Notes: a model not told the origin generated them from the sequence alone. DNA of 64,000 nucleotides from Streptomyces sclerotialus (GCA_000719105.1 JODX01000001.1:124001-188000); one strand, 5' to 3'; positions 18,259 through 30,620 are shown, counted from the first letter of the stretch. Translations and numbers: made by a program.

Positions 18259-19242
18259 ATGACCGACGAACTCCCCGAACTCCGGTCCGCGGACGGCACA
18301 TCGTCCCCCTCGTCCCCCTCCGACGGGCTGCGGGCCTCCGACGCCGACCGTGAGCGGGTCGCCGAGCAGCTGCGCGACGCCCTGGCCGAGGGGCGGCTCG
18401 ACATGCAGGAGTTCGAGGAGCGCCTGGACGCGACGTACGCGGCGCGCACGTACGGGGAGTTGGCCCCGATCACCCGGGATCTGCCGGCCCCGGGTGTCGT
18501 GGCCCCGGACCCCGTGCCACTGTCCAAGGAGCCGGCGGCGGGCACGAGCTGGTCGCGGCGCATTGTCGGCGGCGAGGGCTCGTCCACGTGGGGCGTGGCG
18601 GTGATGTCGGGCTTCGAGCGCAAGGGGCGCTGGGTCGTGCCGCGGCGGTTCGACTGCTTCACGTTCTGGGGCGGCGGCACCATCGACCTGCGCGACGCGG
18701 ACTTCGTCGACCGCGAGGTCGTCATCAACTGCGTGGCGATCATGGGCGGTGTGGAGGTGATCGTGCCGCCCGGTGTGGAGGTCGTCGTGCGCGGCATCGG
18801 CATCATGGGCGGCTTCGACCACAGCGAGGAGGGCGTCCCCGGTGAGCCGGGCGCCCCGCGCGTCGTCATCACCGGGCTGGCCTTCTGGGGCGGCGTCGGC
18901 GTCCAGCGCAAGCTGCCCAAGGCCGAGCGGCAGCGCCTGAAGGAGGCCCGCCGCCAGGAGAAGCTGGAGCGCAGGGCCGCCCGCAAGGAGGTCCGGGAGT
19001 CCCGCAAGGAGGTCCGGGAGTCCCGCAAGGAGCTCCACGCGGCGCACCGCGATCACGTGCACGACTTCCACGAGGTCCACCGCCAGGCCATGGAGCACCA
19101 CAGCGAGGCCCATCGCGAGGCGATGGAGGCGGTGCGCGAGGCCATGGAGCTGCACCGCGAGCCGCAGCGCGAGCCGCAGCGCGAGGCCATGGAGACCGAT
19201 CGGGGCGCGACGGGCGGCAGCGGGGACAACCCGCAGCCGTGA
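18259..19242 (+). CDS. DUF1707 / LiaF-like C-terminal domain protein with coiled-coil tail
   Basis: 327 residues. DUF1707 is clear at about 24-75 (LRASDADRERVAEQLRDALA, then GRLDMQEFEERLDATYAA). The middle (about 120-215) is a beta-rich LiaF-like domain with repeated IMGG and FWGG motifs. The end is a charged alpha-helical tail with KEVRESR repeats and H/E/R-rich heptads. There is no transmembrane helix. LiaF-like domains are linked to envelope-stress signalling; a role here is inferred. The stop codon falls inside a 27-bp repeat. Confidence 0.85.
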   Translation: MTDELPELRSADGTSSPSSPSDGLRASDADRERVAEQLRDALAEGRLDMQEFEERLDATYAARTYGELAPITRDLPAPGVVAPDPVPLSKEPAAGTSWSRRIVGGEGSSTWGVAVMSGFERKGRWVVPRRFDCFTFWGGGTIDLRDADFVDREVVINCVAIMGGVEVIVPPGVEVVVRGIGIMGGFDHSEEGVPGEPGAPRVVITGLAFWGGVGVQRKLPKAERQRLKEARRQEKLERRAARKEVRESRKEVRESRKELHAAHRDHVHDFHEVHRQAMEHHSEAHREAMEAVREAMELHREPQREPQREAMETDRGATGGSGDNPQP

Positions 19243-19339
19243 AGCCTTGACGACAACCTGCAGCCGCGAAGCCTTGACGACAACCTGCAGCCGCGAAGCC
19301 TTGACGACAGCCCGCAGCCGCGAAGCCTTGATGACAGCC
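19241..19339. repeat. 27-bp tandem repeat, about 3.7 copies
   Basis: Unit GAAGCCTTGACGACAACCTG plus CAGCCGC, starting at 19241, 19268, 19295 and 19322 (last copy partial). The unit length is a multiple of three and stays in frame with the DUF1707 gene, whose TGA occupies the place of CGA in later copies. Confidence 0.88.
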
Positions 19340-19356
19340 GGCCGCCCGGTGTCCCC

Positions 19357-22597
<3,241 letters not shown>

Positions 22598-22713
22598 CCG
22601 GGGCGGAGGGGGTGACCGGGACGTGGACGGGGCGTAATCGGCTGTAACGCGGGGACACGGTGACTTGTCCTCGGGGGGCCGGGGACACCCGTGAACCTCC
22701 GAGGAGGGAGCCC

Positions 22714-24225
22714 ATGTCCGTTCCCGTACCACAGCCAGATACCGCCGGCACCGGCACCGGCACCGGCGCCGGCACGAGCACCATCACCACGTCCATCCCG
22801 GCCCGGCTCGACCGCCTGCCGTGGTCGCGCTGGCACTGGATGATCGTGATCGGTCTCGGCACCGTCTGGATCCTCGACGGCCTAGAGGTCACGGTCGTCG
22901 GCAACATCGCGGGCCGCCTCTCCGAGGAGGGAAGCGGCCTGCCCATCTCTTCCGCCCAGGTCACCGGGATCGCGGCGGCTCTGTACGTGGCGGGCGCGTG
23001 CGCGGGGGCACTCTTCTTCGGCCGCCTCACGGACATCTTCGGCCGCAAGAAGCTGTTCATGGTGACACTGGCCGTCTACCTCGCGGCCACCGCCCTGACC
23101 GCCATCTCGTTCGAACCCTGGTGGTTCTTCCTGTTCCGCTTCCTGACCGGCTTCGGCATCGGGGGCGAGTACGCGGCCATCAACTCCGCGATCGACGAAC
23201 TGATCCCGTCCCAGTACCGGGGCCGCGTCGACATCATCATCAACGGCAGCTTCTGGCTGGGCGCCATCGGCGGTGCGCTGCTGTCGATCGTCGCGCTGAA
23301 CACGGACTTCTTCGCGATGAACATCGGCTGGCGGCTGACCTTCGCGCTGGGCGTCGTCCTGGGCCTGGTCATCCTGCTCGTCCGGCGGCACGTCCCGGAG
23401 AGCCCGCGCTGGCTGCTGATCCACGGCCGCACGGAGGAGGCGGAGCGGCTGGTGTCCCAGGTGGAGGCGGAGGTCGCCCGCGACACGGGCCGCGAGCTGC
23501 CGCCGGTCACCCAGGAGATCACCATCCACCAGCGCAAGAGCATCGGCTTCGGCGACATCGCCCGCACGGTGTTCTCCACCTACAAGAAGCGCGCCGTCCT
23601 CGGCTTCTCCCTCTTCATCGGCCAGGCGTTCCTCTACAACGCGATCACCTTCGGCTTCGGCGCGATCCTGACCACGTTCTTCGACGTGCCCACGTCGAAC
23701 ACCGGCTACTACTTCGCGGTCATCGCGGCCGGCAACTTCCTCGGCCCGCTGCTGCTCGGCCATCTCTTCGACACGGTCGGCCGCCGGATCATGATCTCCG
23801 GTACGTATCTGCTCTCCGGTGTGCTGCTGTTCGGCACCGCCTGGCTCTTCGACCGGGGCTCGCTCACCGCGACGACCCTCACGGCCTGCTGGTGCGTGGT
23901 GCTGTTCTTCGCGTCGGCGGGCGCGAGCAGCGCGTACCTGACCGTCTCCGAGATCTTCCCCATGGAGACCCGCGCGATGGCCATCGCCTTCTTCTACGCG
24001 ATCGGCACCGCGGCCGGCGGTATCAGCGGCCCGCTGATCTTCGCCGAGCTGACGGAGTCGGGCGTCGTGGGCGACGCGGTCCTCGCCTTCCGGATCGGCG
24101 CGGCGCTGATGTGCGCGGCGGGCCTGGTGGCGGCGTTCCTGGCGGTGAAGGCGGAGCGCCGCTCCCTGGAGGACATCGCCCAGCCGCTGTCGGCGACGTC
24201 GGCGCCGGGTGGTGGCGGCACCTGA
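22714..24225 (+). CDS. MFS transporter, sugar/metabolite:H+ symporter-like
   Basis: 503 residues with 12 predicted membrane helices. [11 protein letters not shown] (loop 2-3) and the matching LFDTVGRR motif in the second half are MFS signatures, and [21 protein letters not shown] is typical of the sugar-porter/AAHS-like branch. ATG 22714 sits behind [22 protein letters not shown] N-terminal tail is disordered. The substrate is not evident. GAGTACG repeats follow the stop. Confidence 0.9.
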   Translation: MSVPVPQPDTAGTGTGTGAGTSTITTSIPARLDRLPWSRWHWMIVIGLGTVWILDGLEVTVVGNIAGRLSEEGSGLPISSAQVTGIAAALYVAGACAGALFFGRLTDIFGRKKLFMVTLAVYLAATALTAISFEPWWFFLFRFLTGFGIGGEYAAINSAIDELIPSQYRGRVDIIINGSFWLGAIGGALLSIVALNTDFFAMNIGWRLTFALGVVLGLVILLVRRHVPESPRWLLIHGRTEEAERLVSQVEAEVARDTGRELPPVTQEITIHQRKSIGFGDIARTVFSTYKKRAVLGFSLFIGQAFLYNAITFGFGAILTTFFDVPTSNTGYYFAVIAAGNFLGPLLLGHLFDTVGRRIMISGTYLLSGVLLFGTAWLFDRGSLTATTLTACWCVVLFFASAGASSAYLTVSEIFPMETRAMAIAFFYAIGTAAGGISGPLIFAELTESGVVGDAVLAFRIGAALMCAAGLVAAFLAVKAERRSLEDIAQPLSATSAPGGGGT

Positions 24226-24261
24226 GTACGTTTGAGTACGGGTGCCTGAGTACGCGTACTC
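24224..24261. promoter_or_regulatory. GAGTACG direct repeats with a 14-bp palindrome
   Basis: GAGTACG occurs at 24224, 24234 and 24248, and the last copy joins its inverse to form the perfect palindrome GAGTACGCGTACTC (24248-24261), 37 bases upstream of the next gene. It looks like a regulator-binding site; the regulator is unknown. Confidence 0.45.
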
Positions 24262-24297
24262 TGTCGTGCCGTCATCCGCTGCGGAACCCTCGTACGC

Positions 24298-24777
24298 ATG
24301 ACTGAGAAGCTGCTCGATCCGCAGAAGCTGCTCCGTCCGCTGCGCACGCGCCCCTGGCCGGAACGCTGGCTGACCCGCCTGCTCGGCGCCGCCCTGGCCG
24401 CGGCCGCGTATCTGCTCTGCCTGCCCTGGGACCTGCGCAACCGCGCCGAGACGCCCGGTTCGCTCACCGAGATCACCCCGGTGACCGGACCGGGCGTCCT
24501 CGTCCTCGCCGCGGTCCTGCTCGCCCTGGCCGCCTACGTCGGCCACCGGGACGCCCTGGCCTGGCCGCTGCTGGTGGTGGCGGTACCGCCCGTGACGCTG
24601 ATGTACGTCTCCTTCCGCACCCATCCCGAGCCCCCGGACGCGATGGCCTGGCCGCTCGCCTGGGCCTTCTTCACCCTGCTGCTCAGCGCGGGCGTCCTGG
24701 TCGCGGCCGGGGTGGCGCGGAGCTTCCGGGAGGAACGGGCGGACGACGGGTGGGTCGTACGGGCGCACCAGCTGTGA
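24298..24777 (+). CDS. hypothetical integral membrane protein
   Basis: 159 residues with four hydrophobic segments (about 27-43, 66-82, 88-105, 119-140) and basic or charged ends. No recognised domain. The ATG at 24298 has no strong ribosome site; in-frame alternatives are few. It follows the MFS gene after a 72-base gap holding GAGTACG repeats and faces the convergent gene ending at 24808. Confidence 0.7.
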   Translation: MTEKLLDPQKLLRPLRTRPWPERWLTRLLGAALAAAAYLLCLPWDLRNRAETPGSLTEITPVTGPGVLVLAAVLLALAAYVGHRDALAWPLLVVAVPPVTLMYVSFRTHPEPPDAMAWPLAWAFFTLLLSAGVLVAAGVARSFREERADDGWVVRAHQL

Positions 24778-24807
24778 TCCGCCGCCGGACCTGCCCGGTC
24801 CCGGCCG

Positions 24808-25326
24808 TCACGCTCCCGTGGTGGATCCGGGCCGCACGATCATCAAGACGGTCACCGTGACCCACAGGAGGTTGAAGACCCCGGTGAACATGGCGAGCTG
24901 AGCGGTGGCCCTGCGGTCGGTGGCGGTGGCGGTGCTGGTGCCCTCTGCAGCGGACCCGGACCCGGACCCGGACCCGGACCCGGGCTCGTTCAACGCATCG
25001 AGGATGGCTTCCTGGCGCGGCAGCACCAGCACCACCAGCATGATCGCCGCGAGCGTGGTCAGCACGATCGACGCGATCAGCCAGGGGTCGCCCATCACAC
25101 CCATGGCACTGGCCGTGGCGAACCCGAGCGCCGGAACGGCGATGCCGATCCCCGCGTACACCCGGCAGATGCGGTGCAGCAGCCGCACGCTCGAGACGGC
25201 GCGCTCGCTGCCCGGCTCGGCGAGCGCCTGCCGCGCACTTGGCGGGAACATGCTGGCCGCGACGGTGACGGGACCGATGGCGATGATGGCGGCGACGACG
25301 TGGAGGCTGAGGAGGAACTTGGTCAC
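24808..25326 (-). CDS. DUF2269-like integral membrane protein
   Basis: 172 residues and four membrane segments. The start MTKFLLSLHVVAAIIAIGPVTVA resembles DUF2269 proteins. A Gly-Ser run (GSGSGSGSGS, coded by GGACCC-type hexamers at 24954-24984) separates helices three and four. It is divergent from the GlxA-type regulator, so it is a possible target. Function unknown. Confidence 0.72.
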   Translation of the reverse strand: MTKFLLSLHVVAAIIAIGPVTVAASMFPPSARQALAEPGSERAVSSVRLLHRICRVYAGIGIAVPALGFATASAMGVMGDPWLIASIVLTTLAAIMLVVLVLPRQEAILDALNEPGSGSGSGSGSAAEGTSTATATDRRATAQLAMFTGVFNLLWVTVTVLMIVRPGSTTGA

Positions 25327-25488
25327 GCGGCGACGCTAGAAGGCGGACCGGCCTCCCGGAAGCGGCGAGATCGCCACACTCCAACGGATTGTCGCCACGG
25401 CCCGCGAGCGCGTGAACGCGGGAGCCGGCCACGGACAAGGCCACTCCTGCCCCTTGGCGGGAACCCGGCGCCCTCCTACCCTCTCGCC

Positions 25489-26472
25489 ATGCACACCGTG
25501 GCCGTACTGGCACTCGACCGGGTCATCCCCTTCGACCTCTCCGCCCCCATCGACACCTTCAACTGGGCCCGGCTGCCGGACGGCCGCCCGCCCTACCGCG
25601 TACGGGTCTGCTCGCCGGCCGGGAAGGACGGCGAGGTGAACGCGGGCCCGTTCACCGTGCGGGCACCGTACGGCCTGGAGGCCCTCGCCGAGGCGGACAC
25701 GATCATCCTGCCGGGCACCGAGGACCCGACGCTGCCGCTCCCGCCGGGCGTGGCCGAGGCCCTGCGCGAGGCGGCCGCGAACGGTACGCGCATCGCCTCG
25801 ATCTGTGTCGGCGCGTTCCTCTTCGCCGCCACCGGCCTGCTGGACGGGCAGCGCGCGACCACGCACTGGATCGCCGCCGCTGACCTGGCCGCCATGTACC
25901 CGGAGATCGAGGTCGACCCGAACGTCCTCTACGTCGACAACGGCCAGTTCCTCACCTCGGCGGGCGCCGCCGCGGCGATGGACATGTGCCTGCACATGAT
26001 CCGCCTGGACCACGGCTCGGCGGTCGCCGCCCACGCGGCGCGGATGACCGTCATGCCGCTGGAACGGGAGGGCGGGCAGGCCCAGTTCATCGTGCACGCC
26101 CAGCCGCCCGCCCCGGCGGGCGCGACGATGGAGCCCCTGCTGCGCTGGATGGAGGAGAACGCCGAGCGGGACCTCACGCTGGACGACATCGCGGCCCACG
26201 CGGGCACGAGCGCCCGCACGCTCAACCGCCGCTTCCGCGAACAGACCGGCACGACACCGCTCCAGTGGCTGCACCGCGCCCGGGTCCGCCGCGCCCAGCA
26301 CCTCCTGGAGACCACCGACCACCCGGTCGAACGGATCGCCCACCAGGCGGGGTTCGGCTCCCCGACGGCGTTCCGGGACCGTTTCAAGCGGGTGGTGGGG
26401 ATCAGCCCGCAGGCGTACCGGCGGGCGTTCCGGACGAGGGAGCGCCCGGACGCGCTCAGCGCGGCCTCGTAG
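25489..26472 (+). CDS. GlxA-type transcriptional regulator (DJ-1/PfpI + AraC)
   Basis: 327 residues. The N-terminal DJ-1/PfpI-like domain (about 1-185) has the usual AxICVGAFLFAATGLLDGQRATTHW block with the elbow cysteine. Two AraC helix-turn-helix motifs occupy about 215-318 (LTLDDIAAHAGTSARTLNRRF and PVERIAHQAGFGSPTAFRDRF). Such proteins are cytosolic regulators with an unknown small ligand. It may control the divergent membrane gene at 24808. Confidence 0.93.
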   Translation: MHTVAVLALDRVIPFDLSAPIDTFNWARLPDGRPPYRVRVCSPAGKDGEVNAGPFTVRAPYGLEALAEADTIILPGTEDPTLPLPPGVAEALREAAANGTRIASICVGAFLFAATGLLDGQRATTHWIAAADLAAMYPEIEVDPNVLYVDNGQFLTSAGAAAAMDMCLHMIRLDHGSAVAAHAARMTVMPLEREGGQAQFIVHAQPPAPAGATMEPLLRWMEENAERDLTLDDIAAHAGTSARTLNRRFREQTGTTPLQWLHRARVRRAQHLLETTDHPVERIAHQAGFGSPTAFRDRFKRVVGISPQAYRRAFRTRERPDALSAAS

Positions 26473-26609
26473 GGTGGCGTTCGGTGGCGCGATGAGGCGG
26501 TATCGCCTCGTTCCCCCGGCGGGCGAGTAACGTCGACAGTGCACCGCCCGGGCTGTCCATCAGGCGGCCCGGGACATCCGCCGGAGTGCGTGGAGGGCGA
26601 GGCGGCGAG

Positions 26610-27590
26610 GTGAGCGACTTACCACGCGACGACGTACTGCGCACCGTGTTCTCGACCTCGGACGCGGAGCGCAACGAGGAGGCACTCTTCTCCCTGTACG
26701 GCGCGCGCATCCGGATGCACCCGTCCTCCGGGACCGGGACCGTCTTCCGCCACGAGCGGCGGCTGGCGGGCGAGTTGTGCATGGAGGTCCATGTCACGCC
26801 CACGAAGGTGTCCTTCGACGTGGCACCGCTGGGCCCCATGCTGATCTCGGAGGTCCTCGCCGGCCGCCTCGGCGTCGAGTCTCCCCGGGGCAGCGGCCGA
26901 TTCGCCGCCGGAGACGTCGTGGTGATGGCCCCGTCGGGCCTGCCCTACCTGTCCCACGTGGACGGCGCCGACGAACGCGTCACCGTGCTCCAGCCGGCTC
27001 TGCTGCGGGACGTCGCGGGCCTGGACGACGACCACCGGGCACCGCTGCGGCTGCTGCGGCCGCACACGCCGGCCGCATACGCCGAGGCCGCCCTCTGGCG
27101 GGCCACCAGCGCCCACGCCTGGCACCTGCTGGACGACGACGCGCCCTTGTCAACCGCCCTGATGCACGACACGGCGGCGCGGATGCTGGCCGCCGTCGCC
27201 CTGAACACCTTCCCCAACACCTATACCCCCCACGACCCGCTGCAGCCGGGCCCCGGACAGGTCGGCGATGCCACCGTGCGCCGGGCGGCCGAGTTCATCC
27301 GTGCCCACGCCGACCGACCGCTGAGGCTGTCCGCGACGGCGGCCGCGGTCCGGACGAGTCCCCGGGCGCTGCTCGGCGCCTTCCGCCGCAGCCTGGGCAC
27401 CACGCCGACCGGCTACCTGCACCGGGTCCGCCTGGCCCGCGTGCACGCAGAGCTCCGCGCGGCCGATCCGGCCACCGGCGCCACCGTCGCCGGGATCGCC
27501 GCGCGCTGGGGGTTCCACTGCACCGGCCGTTTCGAGATCACCTACCGCGTCACCTTCGGACATTCACCGTCCCGCACCCTGCACGGCTGA
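26610..27590 (+). CDS. AraC-family transcriptional regulator, copy 1
   Basis: 326 residues from a GTG at 26610 with a GAGGCGGCGAG site; a GTG at 26586 is an alternative. The N-terminal 200 residues are the cupin-less sensor type seen in AraC_binding_2-like proteins. The C-terminal domain (about 225-322) has two helix-turn-helix motifs ending in RWGFHCTGRFEITYRVTFGHSPS. It is a diverged paralogue of the next gene, 23 bases downstream, and the two appear cotranscribed. Confidence 0.88.
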   Translation: MSDLPRDDVLRTVFSTSDAERNEEALFSLYGARIRMHPSSGTGTVFRHERRLAGELCMEVHVTPTKVSFDVAPLGPMLISEVLAGRLGVESPRGSGRFAAGDVVVMAPSGLPYLSHVDGADERVTVLQPALLRDVAGLDDDHRAPLRLLRPHTPAAYAEAALWRATSAHAWHLLDDDAPLSTALMHDTAARMLAAVALNTFPNTYTPHDPLQPGPGQVGDATVRRAAEFIRAHADRPLRLSATAAAVRTSPRALLGAFRRSLGTTPTGYLHRVRLARVHAELRAADPATGATVAGIAARWGFHCTGRFEITYRVTFGHSPSRTLHG

Positions 27591-27613
27591 TCCGCACTCC
27601 CTGGACCAGGACC

Positions 27614-28573
27614 ATGTCCGTCATCCTCGACAGCACCGACCCCGACGTCAGCGGCGAGGTCGTGAGCAGGTTGTACTCCCGCGTCCAGCTCATCGGCCAG
27701 GACGGGCATCACCTGACCCTGCTGCAGAGCGGTTTCGGACCGGTCATCTGGCACCGGTTCGAATTCCACCGCTCCAGCGTGAGTTTCGTGCTCGACCCCC
27801 TGGTGGACTGCGTCGCCCTGGTCCACGTGGACCGTGGCGCCCTGCCGCGAGTCACCAACGGCTGCTACGAGTCCGGCCTGGGTACAGGGGAGGCCTTCTG
27901 CTTCCTTCCCGGCCTGCCGAGCACCGGACTGGTCGTCCGCTCGACGCACGACTCCGTCATCCTGCCCCTCGCCCTGTTCGACAAGGTGGCCGCCGACGCC
28001 CCCGGAGGCGCCTCGAAGCCGGTACGGCTGACCGGGCACGAGCCGGTGACGCCGGCCTCCGGCTGCCTCCTGCGGCGCACCCTCGCCCACCTGCGCGACA
28101 CGGTCTGCGCCGACTCGGCGGTCGGCGCGCACCCGCTGATCGCCTCCACCGCCTCCCATCTGCTGGCCACGGTCGTGCTGGCCGTCTTCCCCAGCACCGC
28201 GCTTCTCGAGCCGACCATCGACGACCGCAACGACGCCCGCCCCGCAGCCCTCCGCCGCGCCGTGTCCTACATCGACTCCCACGCCGACGAGGACGTCGGC
28301 GTCGCCGACATCGCGTCAGCCGCCCGGGTGAGTGTCCGCACCGTGCAGTACGCCTTCCGCCGTCACCTGGGCACCACCCCCACGGCCTACCTGCGCCGGG
28401 CCCGCCTCGCCCACGCCCACCACGACCTCCTGACCGCCGACCCCACCACCGGCGTCACGGTCACCGACATCGCCGGCCGCTGGGGCTTCTTCCACTCCGG
28501 CCAGTTCGCCACCGCCTACCGCAGGGCCTACAACCGCCTCCCGCACCACACCTTGCACCAGGAGGGCCCCTGA
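27614..28573 (+). CDS. AraC-family transcriptional regulator, copy 2
   Basis: 319 residues, ATG at 27614. The C-terminal HTH region (about 220-315: DVGVADIASAARVSVRTVQYAFRR, then RWGFFHSGQFATAYRRAY) closely parallels that of the upstream gene, including HLGTTPTAYLRRARLAHAH against LGTTPTGYLHRVRLARVH. The sensor halves have diverged further, so the pair may answer different ligands at related operators. Confidence 0.88.
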   Translation: MSVILDSTDPDVSGEVVSRLYSRVQLIGQDGHHLTLLQSGFGPVIWHRFEFHRSSVSFVLDPLVDCVALVHVDRGALPRVTNGCYESGLGTGEAFCFLPGLPSTGLVVRSTHDSVILPLALFDKVAADAPGGASKPVRLTGHEPVTPASGCLLRRTLAHLRDTVCADSAVGAHPLIASTASHLLATVVLAVFPSTALLEPTIDDRNDARPAALRRAVSYIDSHADEDVGVADIASAARVSVRTVQYAFRRHLGTTPTAYLRRARLAHAHHDLLTADPTTGVTVTDIAGRWGFFHSGQFATAYRRAYNRLPHHTLHQEGP

Positions 28574-28583
28574 GGCCGTCGGC

Positions 28584-28886
28584 CTACGCCCGCCGGTCGG
28601 CCACCGCCCAGGACGCCAGCGCCACGGCACCCGCGACCCCGAACACGGCGGGCCAGGCGCCCACCTTCTTGGCCAGCGGGTGCGACCCGGCGAAGGCGGC
28701 GACGTACGCGGCGGTCAGCGCCCCGGCGGCCCGGCCGCCCGCGTCCCGCCGCCACTGCTGGGCGGCCGCGGCCCCGGCGACGGCCAGCACGGCCCCGCCG
28801 AGCTGCCGCTTCTTCGTCCAGCGGGCCACGCCGTACCCTCCGATGAGCCCGCTCGCGGCCACCGCCGCCGAGGGAACCTTCGCCAT
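28584..28886 (-). CDS. small hydrophobic hypothetical protein
   Basis: 100 residues from the ATG at 28886 behind GGAGG-like GAGGC. It has two or three weak hydrophobic segments (about 8-20, 28-42, 75-97), alternating with basic patches, and looks like a small membrane protein. No recognised family. Convergent with the AraC copy 2 gene, 10 bases apart, and divergent from the hsp20 gene across a repeat-rich spacer. Confidence 0.65.
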   Translation of the reverse strand: MAKVPSAAVAASGLIGGYGVARWTKKRQLGGAVLAVAGAAAAQQWRRDAGGRAAGALTAAYVAAFAGSHPLAKKVGAWPAVFGVAGAVALASWAVADRRA

Positions 28887-28925
28887 CGCTGCCTCCCGTA
28901 TTCCTCTGACTTCTCCGGCCCCGTC

Positions 28926-29013
28926 CGGTGACTCCTCCGGACACGTCCGGTGACTCCTCCGGACACGTCCGGTGACTCCTCCGGACACGTCCGGTGACTC
29001 CTCCGGACACGTC
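28926..29013. repeat. four 22-bp tandem repeats, each with a 14-bp inverted repeat
   Basis: Unit CGGTGACTCCTCCGGACACG plus TC, starting at 28926, 28948, 28970 and 28992 with no mismatches. Each contains CCGGAC-AC-GTCCGG. The 22-bp period is about two helical turns, so the palindromes lie on one face of the DNA. The array sits between the divergent small membrane gene and hsp20. Confidence 0.88.
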
Positions 29014-29057
29014 CGGTCTTCCGAAGTGAGGCTAACCGGCGACCGTCGGCGACCGGA

Positions 29058-29078
29058 CTTGAGCCCGAGCTTGTCAAG
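29058..29078. promoter_or_regulatory. HAIR-like (HspR) operator overlapping the hsp20 promoter
   Basis: CTTGAGC-N7-TGTCAAG resembles the HspR inverted repeat CTTGAGT-N7-ACTCAAG, with 6/7 and 5/7 matches in the arms. It overlaps the -35 hexamer, a logical position for repression. It could instead be a site for another heat-shock repressor. Confidence 0.55.
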
Positions 29079-29099
29079 TTTCTGCCGCGGAGCTATATA
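29071..29099 (+). promoter_or_regulatory. sigma-70-type promoter of hsp20
   Basis: TTGTCA at 29071-29076 and TATATA at 29094-29099 are separated by 17 bases. This is an unusually good consensus match for such GC-rich DNA, 55 bases upstream of the hsp20 start. Confidence 0.7.
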
Positions 29100-29153
29100 A
29101 GAAGCTGTAAGGGCATCGCATCCCGGACCCGAAACGGAAGGAGATGACCCGTG

Positions 29154-29576
29154 ATGCTCATGCGCACCGACCCGTTCCGCGAATTCGACCGCCTCGCGCA
29201 GCAGGTCTTCGGCTCCACGCGTCCCGCCGCGATGCAGATGGACGCCTACCGCGCCGGTGACGACTTCATCGTCCACTTCGACCTCCCCGGCATCGACCCG
29301 GAGACCATCGACCTGGACGTCGAGCGCAACGTCCTGAACGTACGCGCCGAACGCCGCGGCCCGGCTCCCGAGGACGCCGAGATGATCGTGTCCGAACGTC
29401 CCACCGGCACGTTCACCCGCCAGCTCTTCCTCGGCGACACCCTCGACACCGAGCACATCGACGCCTCGTACGACGCCGGTGTCCTCACGCTGCGCATCCC
29501 GGTGGCCGAGCAGGCCAAGCCGCGCCGCATTCAGATCAGCGGCGGCGGCACCGGCCCCAGGCAGCTCGACCACTGA
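29154..29576 (+). CDS. Hsp20/alpha-crystallin small heat-shock protein
   Basis: 140 residues. The alpha-crystallin domain spans about 20-125, with [28 protein letters not shown] and the closing [11 protein letters not shown], and the C-terminal I-x-I-like motif is IQI. The AAGGAG site is followed by GTG (29151) and ATG (29154); I took the ATG. It holds unfolding proteins in the cytosol. A strong promoter, a HAIR-like operator and a palindromic repeat array lie upstream, so tight stress control is likely. Confidence 0.93.
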   Translation: MLMRTDPFREFDRLAQQVFGSTRPAAMQMDAYRAGDDFIVHFDLPGIDPETIDLDVERNVLNVRAERRGPAPEDAEMIVSERPTGTFTRQLFLGDTLDTEHIDASYDAGVLTLRIPVAEQAKPRRIQISGGGTGPRQLDH

Positions 29577-29582
29577 TCACCC

Positions 29583-29628
29583 GGGCGGCCCGGCCTGCCC
29601 CGGCCACCCGGGGAACACCGGGCCGCCC
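29583..29628 (+). terminator. possible hairpin after hsp20
   Basis: GGGCGGCCCGG (29583-29593) can pair with CCGGGCCGCCC (29618-29628) over a 24-base loop, just after the hsp20 stop. Confidence 0.45.
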
Positions 29629-29820
29629 CGTACGTCTCGACCCCACGCAGCCGCCCCTCGACGGCAGATGTGTCCCAGATCACGGGCATACGTATGCGGA
29701 TCCGCTGGAAAACGGAAGCGGACGACGATCCGGCGTCCGAGGGATGCGGAACCTGCGATACCGGGCTCCCGGGCGCACGGACACCCGGGAACCGGACCGG
29801 AACCGGAGGAGCCCCCGACC

Positions 29821-30318
29821 ATGACCGCCACCACCACCCCGCAGAACGCGACGACGACTCGGAGCACCGTGAACACCATGACCGTCCTGGGCGCGAAGGC
29901 GCCCGCCGCTCCCGCCAGACCGGCCTGGCAGGAACTCGTCGAGGCGGTACGGGAGACGGGCGAGTACCCGACCGACGAGAAGGCGGCCCACGTCACCCGC
30001 ATCGTGCTCGCCGCGCTGGGCGGTCACGTCGTCGGCGACGAACGCGTCGAACTCGCCCACAGGCTCCCCGAGGAGGCGGCCCGGCTCATCGCGTCCCAGA
30101 TCCCGGTGGCCCAGCCGCTGACCGCCGCCCAGTTCGTGGACAGGGTCGCGACCCGCATCGAGGGCGCCACCCCGGCCACGGCCCGCTGGGACGTCAGCTC
30201 GGTCCTCGGCGCCCTGCCGCGGTTCGTGGACGACGCCCTGATCGACCGCGTACTGGCGGAGCTCCCGTCCGGTTACGCGCTGCTGTTCGGGCGCCCGGAG
30301 CTGCTCCCGGCCTCCTGA
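29821..30318 (+). CDS. DUF2267 domain protein
   Basis: 165 residues from ATG 29821 behind GGAGGAG. After a Thr-rich start (MTATTTPQNATTTRSTVN), the DUF2267 domain covers about 35-160: ELVEAVRETGEYPTDEKAAHVTRIVLAALG and the matching second half FVDRVATRIEG. It is all-helical and cytosolic. Function unknown; in Streptomyces DUF2267 genes often sit near stress proteins, as here beside hsp20. Confidence 0.82.
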   Translation: MTATTTPQNATTTRSTVNTMTVLGAKAPAAPARPAWQELVEAVRETGEYPTDEKAAHVTRIVLAALGGHVVGDERVELAHRLPEEAARLIASQIPVAQPLTAAQFVDRVATRIEGATPATARWDVSSVLGALPRFVDDALIDRVLAELPSGYALLFGRPELLPAS

Positions 30319-30620
30319 CACGACCGTCGCCGCCGGCGGCCGGCCGCCGGTCGTCGGTCGTCGGGTACAGCGATCAGCGATCAGCGTAGGTCTCTCGCTT
30401 GCAACAACGGCCCAACGGGCGATACCAACCGGTCATCGAGCGATCAGCCTGGGGCGGATATCTGGCAATTTCCTGCGGTGTGGCCATCCCGGCCGGACCG
30501 GCCGACAGGGCTGGCTAGCGTACCCCTGTACTGGCTGTCCCGCCTGCCGTGACGAAAGGCGGCACGACGACGGGCGGGACGATGGCAGGCGGGGCAGGGT
30601 GGGTCAGGGAAGGAAGCGTC
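30319..30620. other. 302-base spacer without a gene
   Basis: No plausible coding frame. It contains repeated GATCAGC words (30369-30383 and near 30440) and a lower GC content around 30380-30480, which may hold the promoter of the MEDS gene. No clear terminator was seen. Confidence 0.5.

Noticed and set aside
22882..24768. 628-codon minus-strand frame across the MFS gene
   Set aside because: Arg/Gly/Asp-rich shadow of a clear 12-helix transporter.
28926..29013. CRISPR array
   Set aside because: The 22-bp units are directly adjacent with no spacers, and no cas genes are present.
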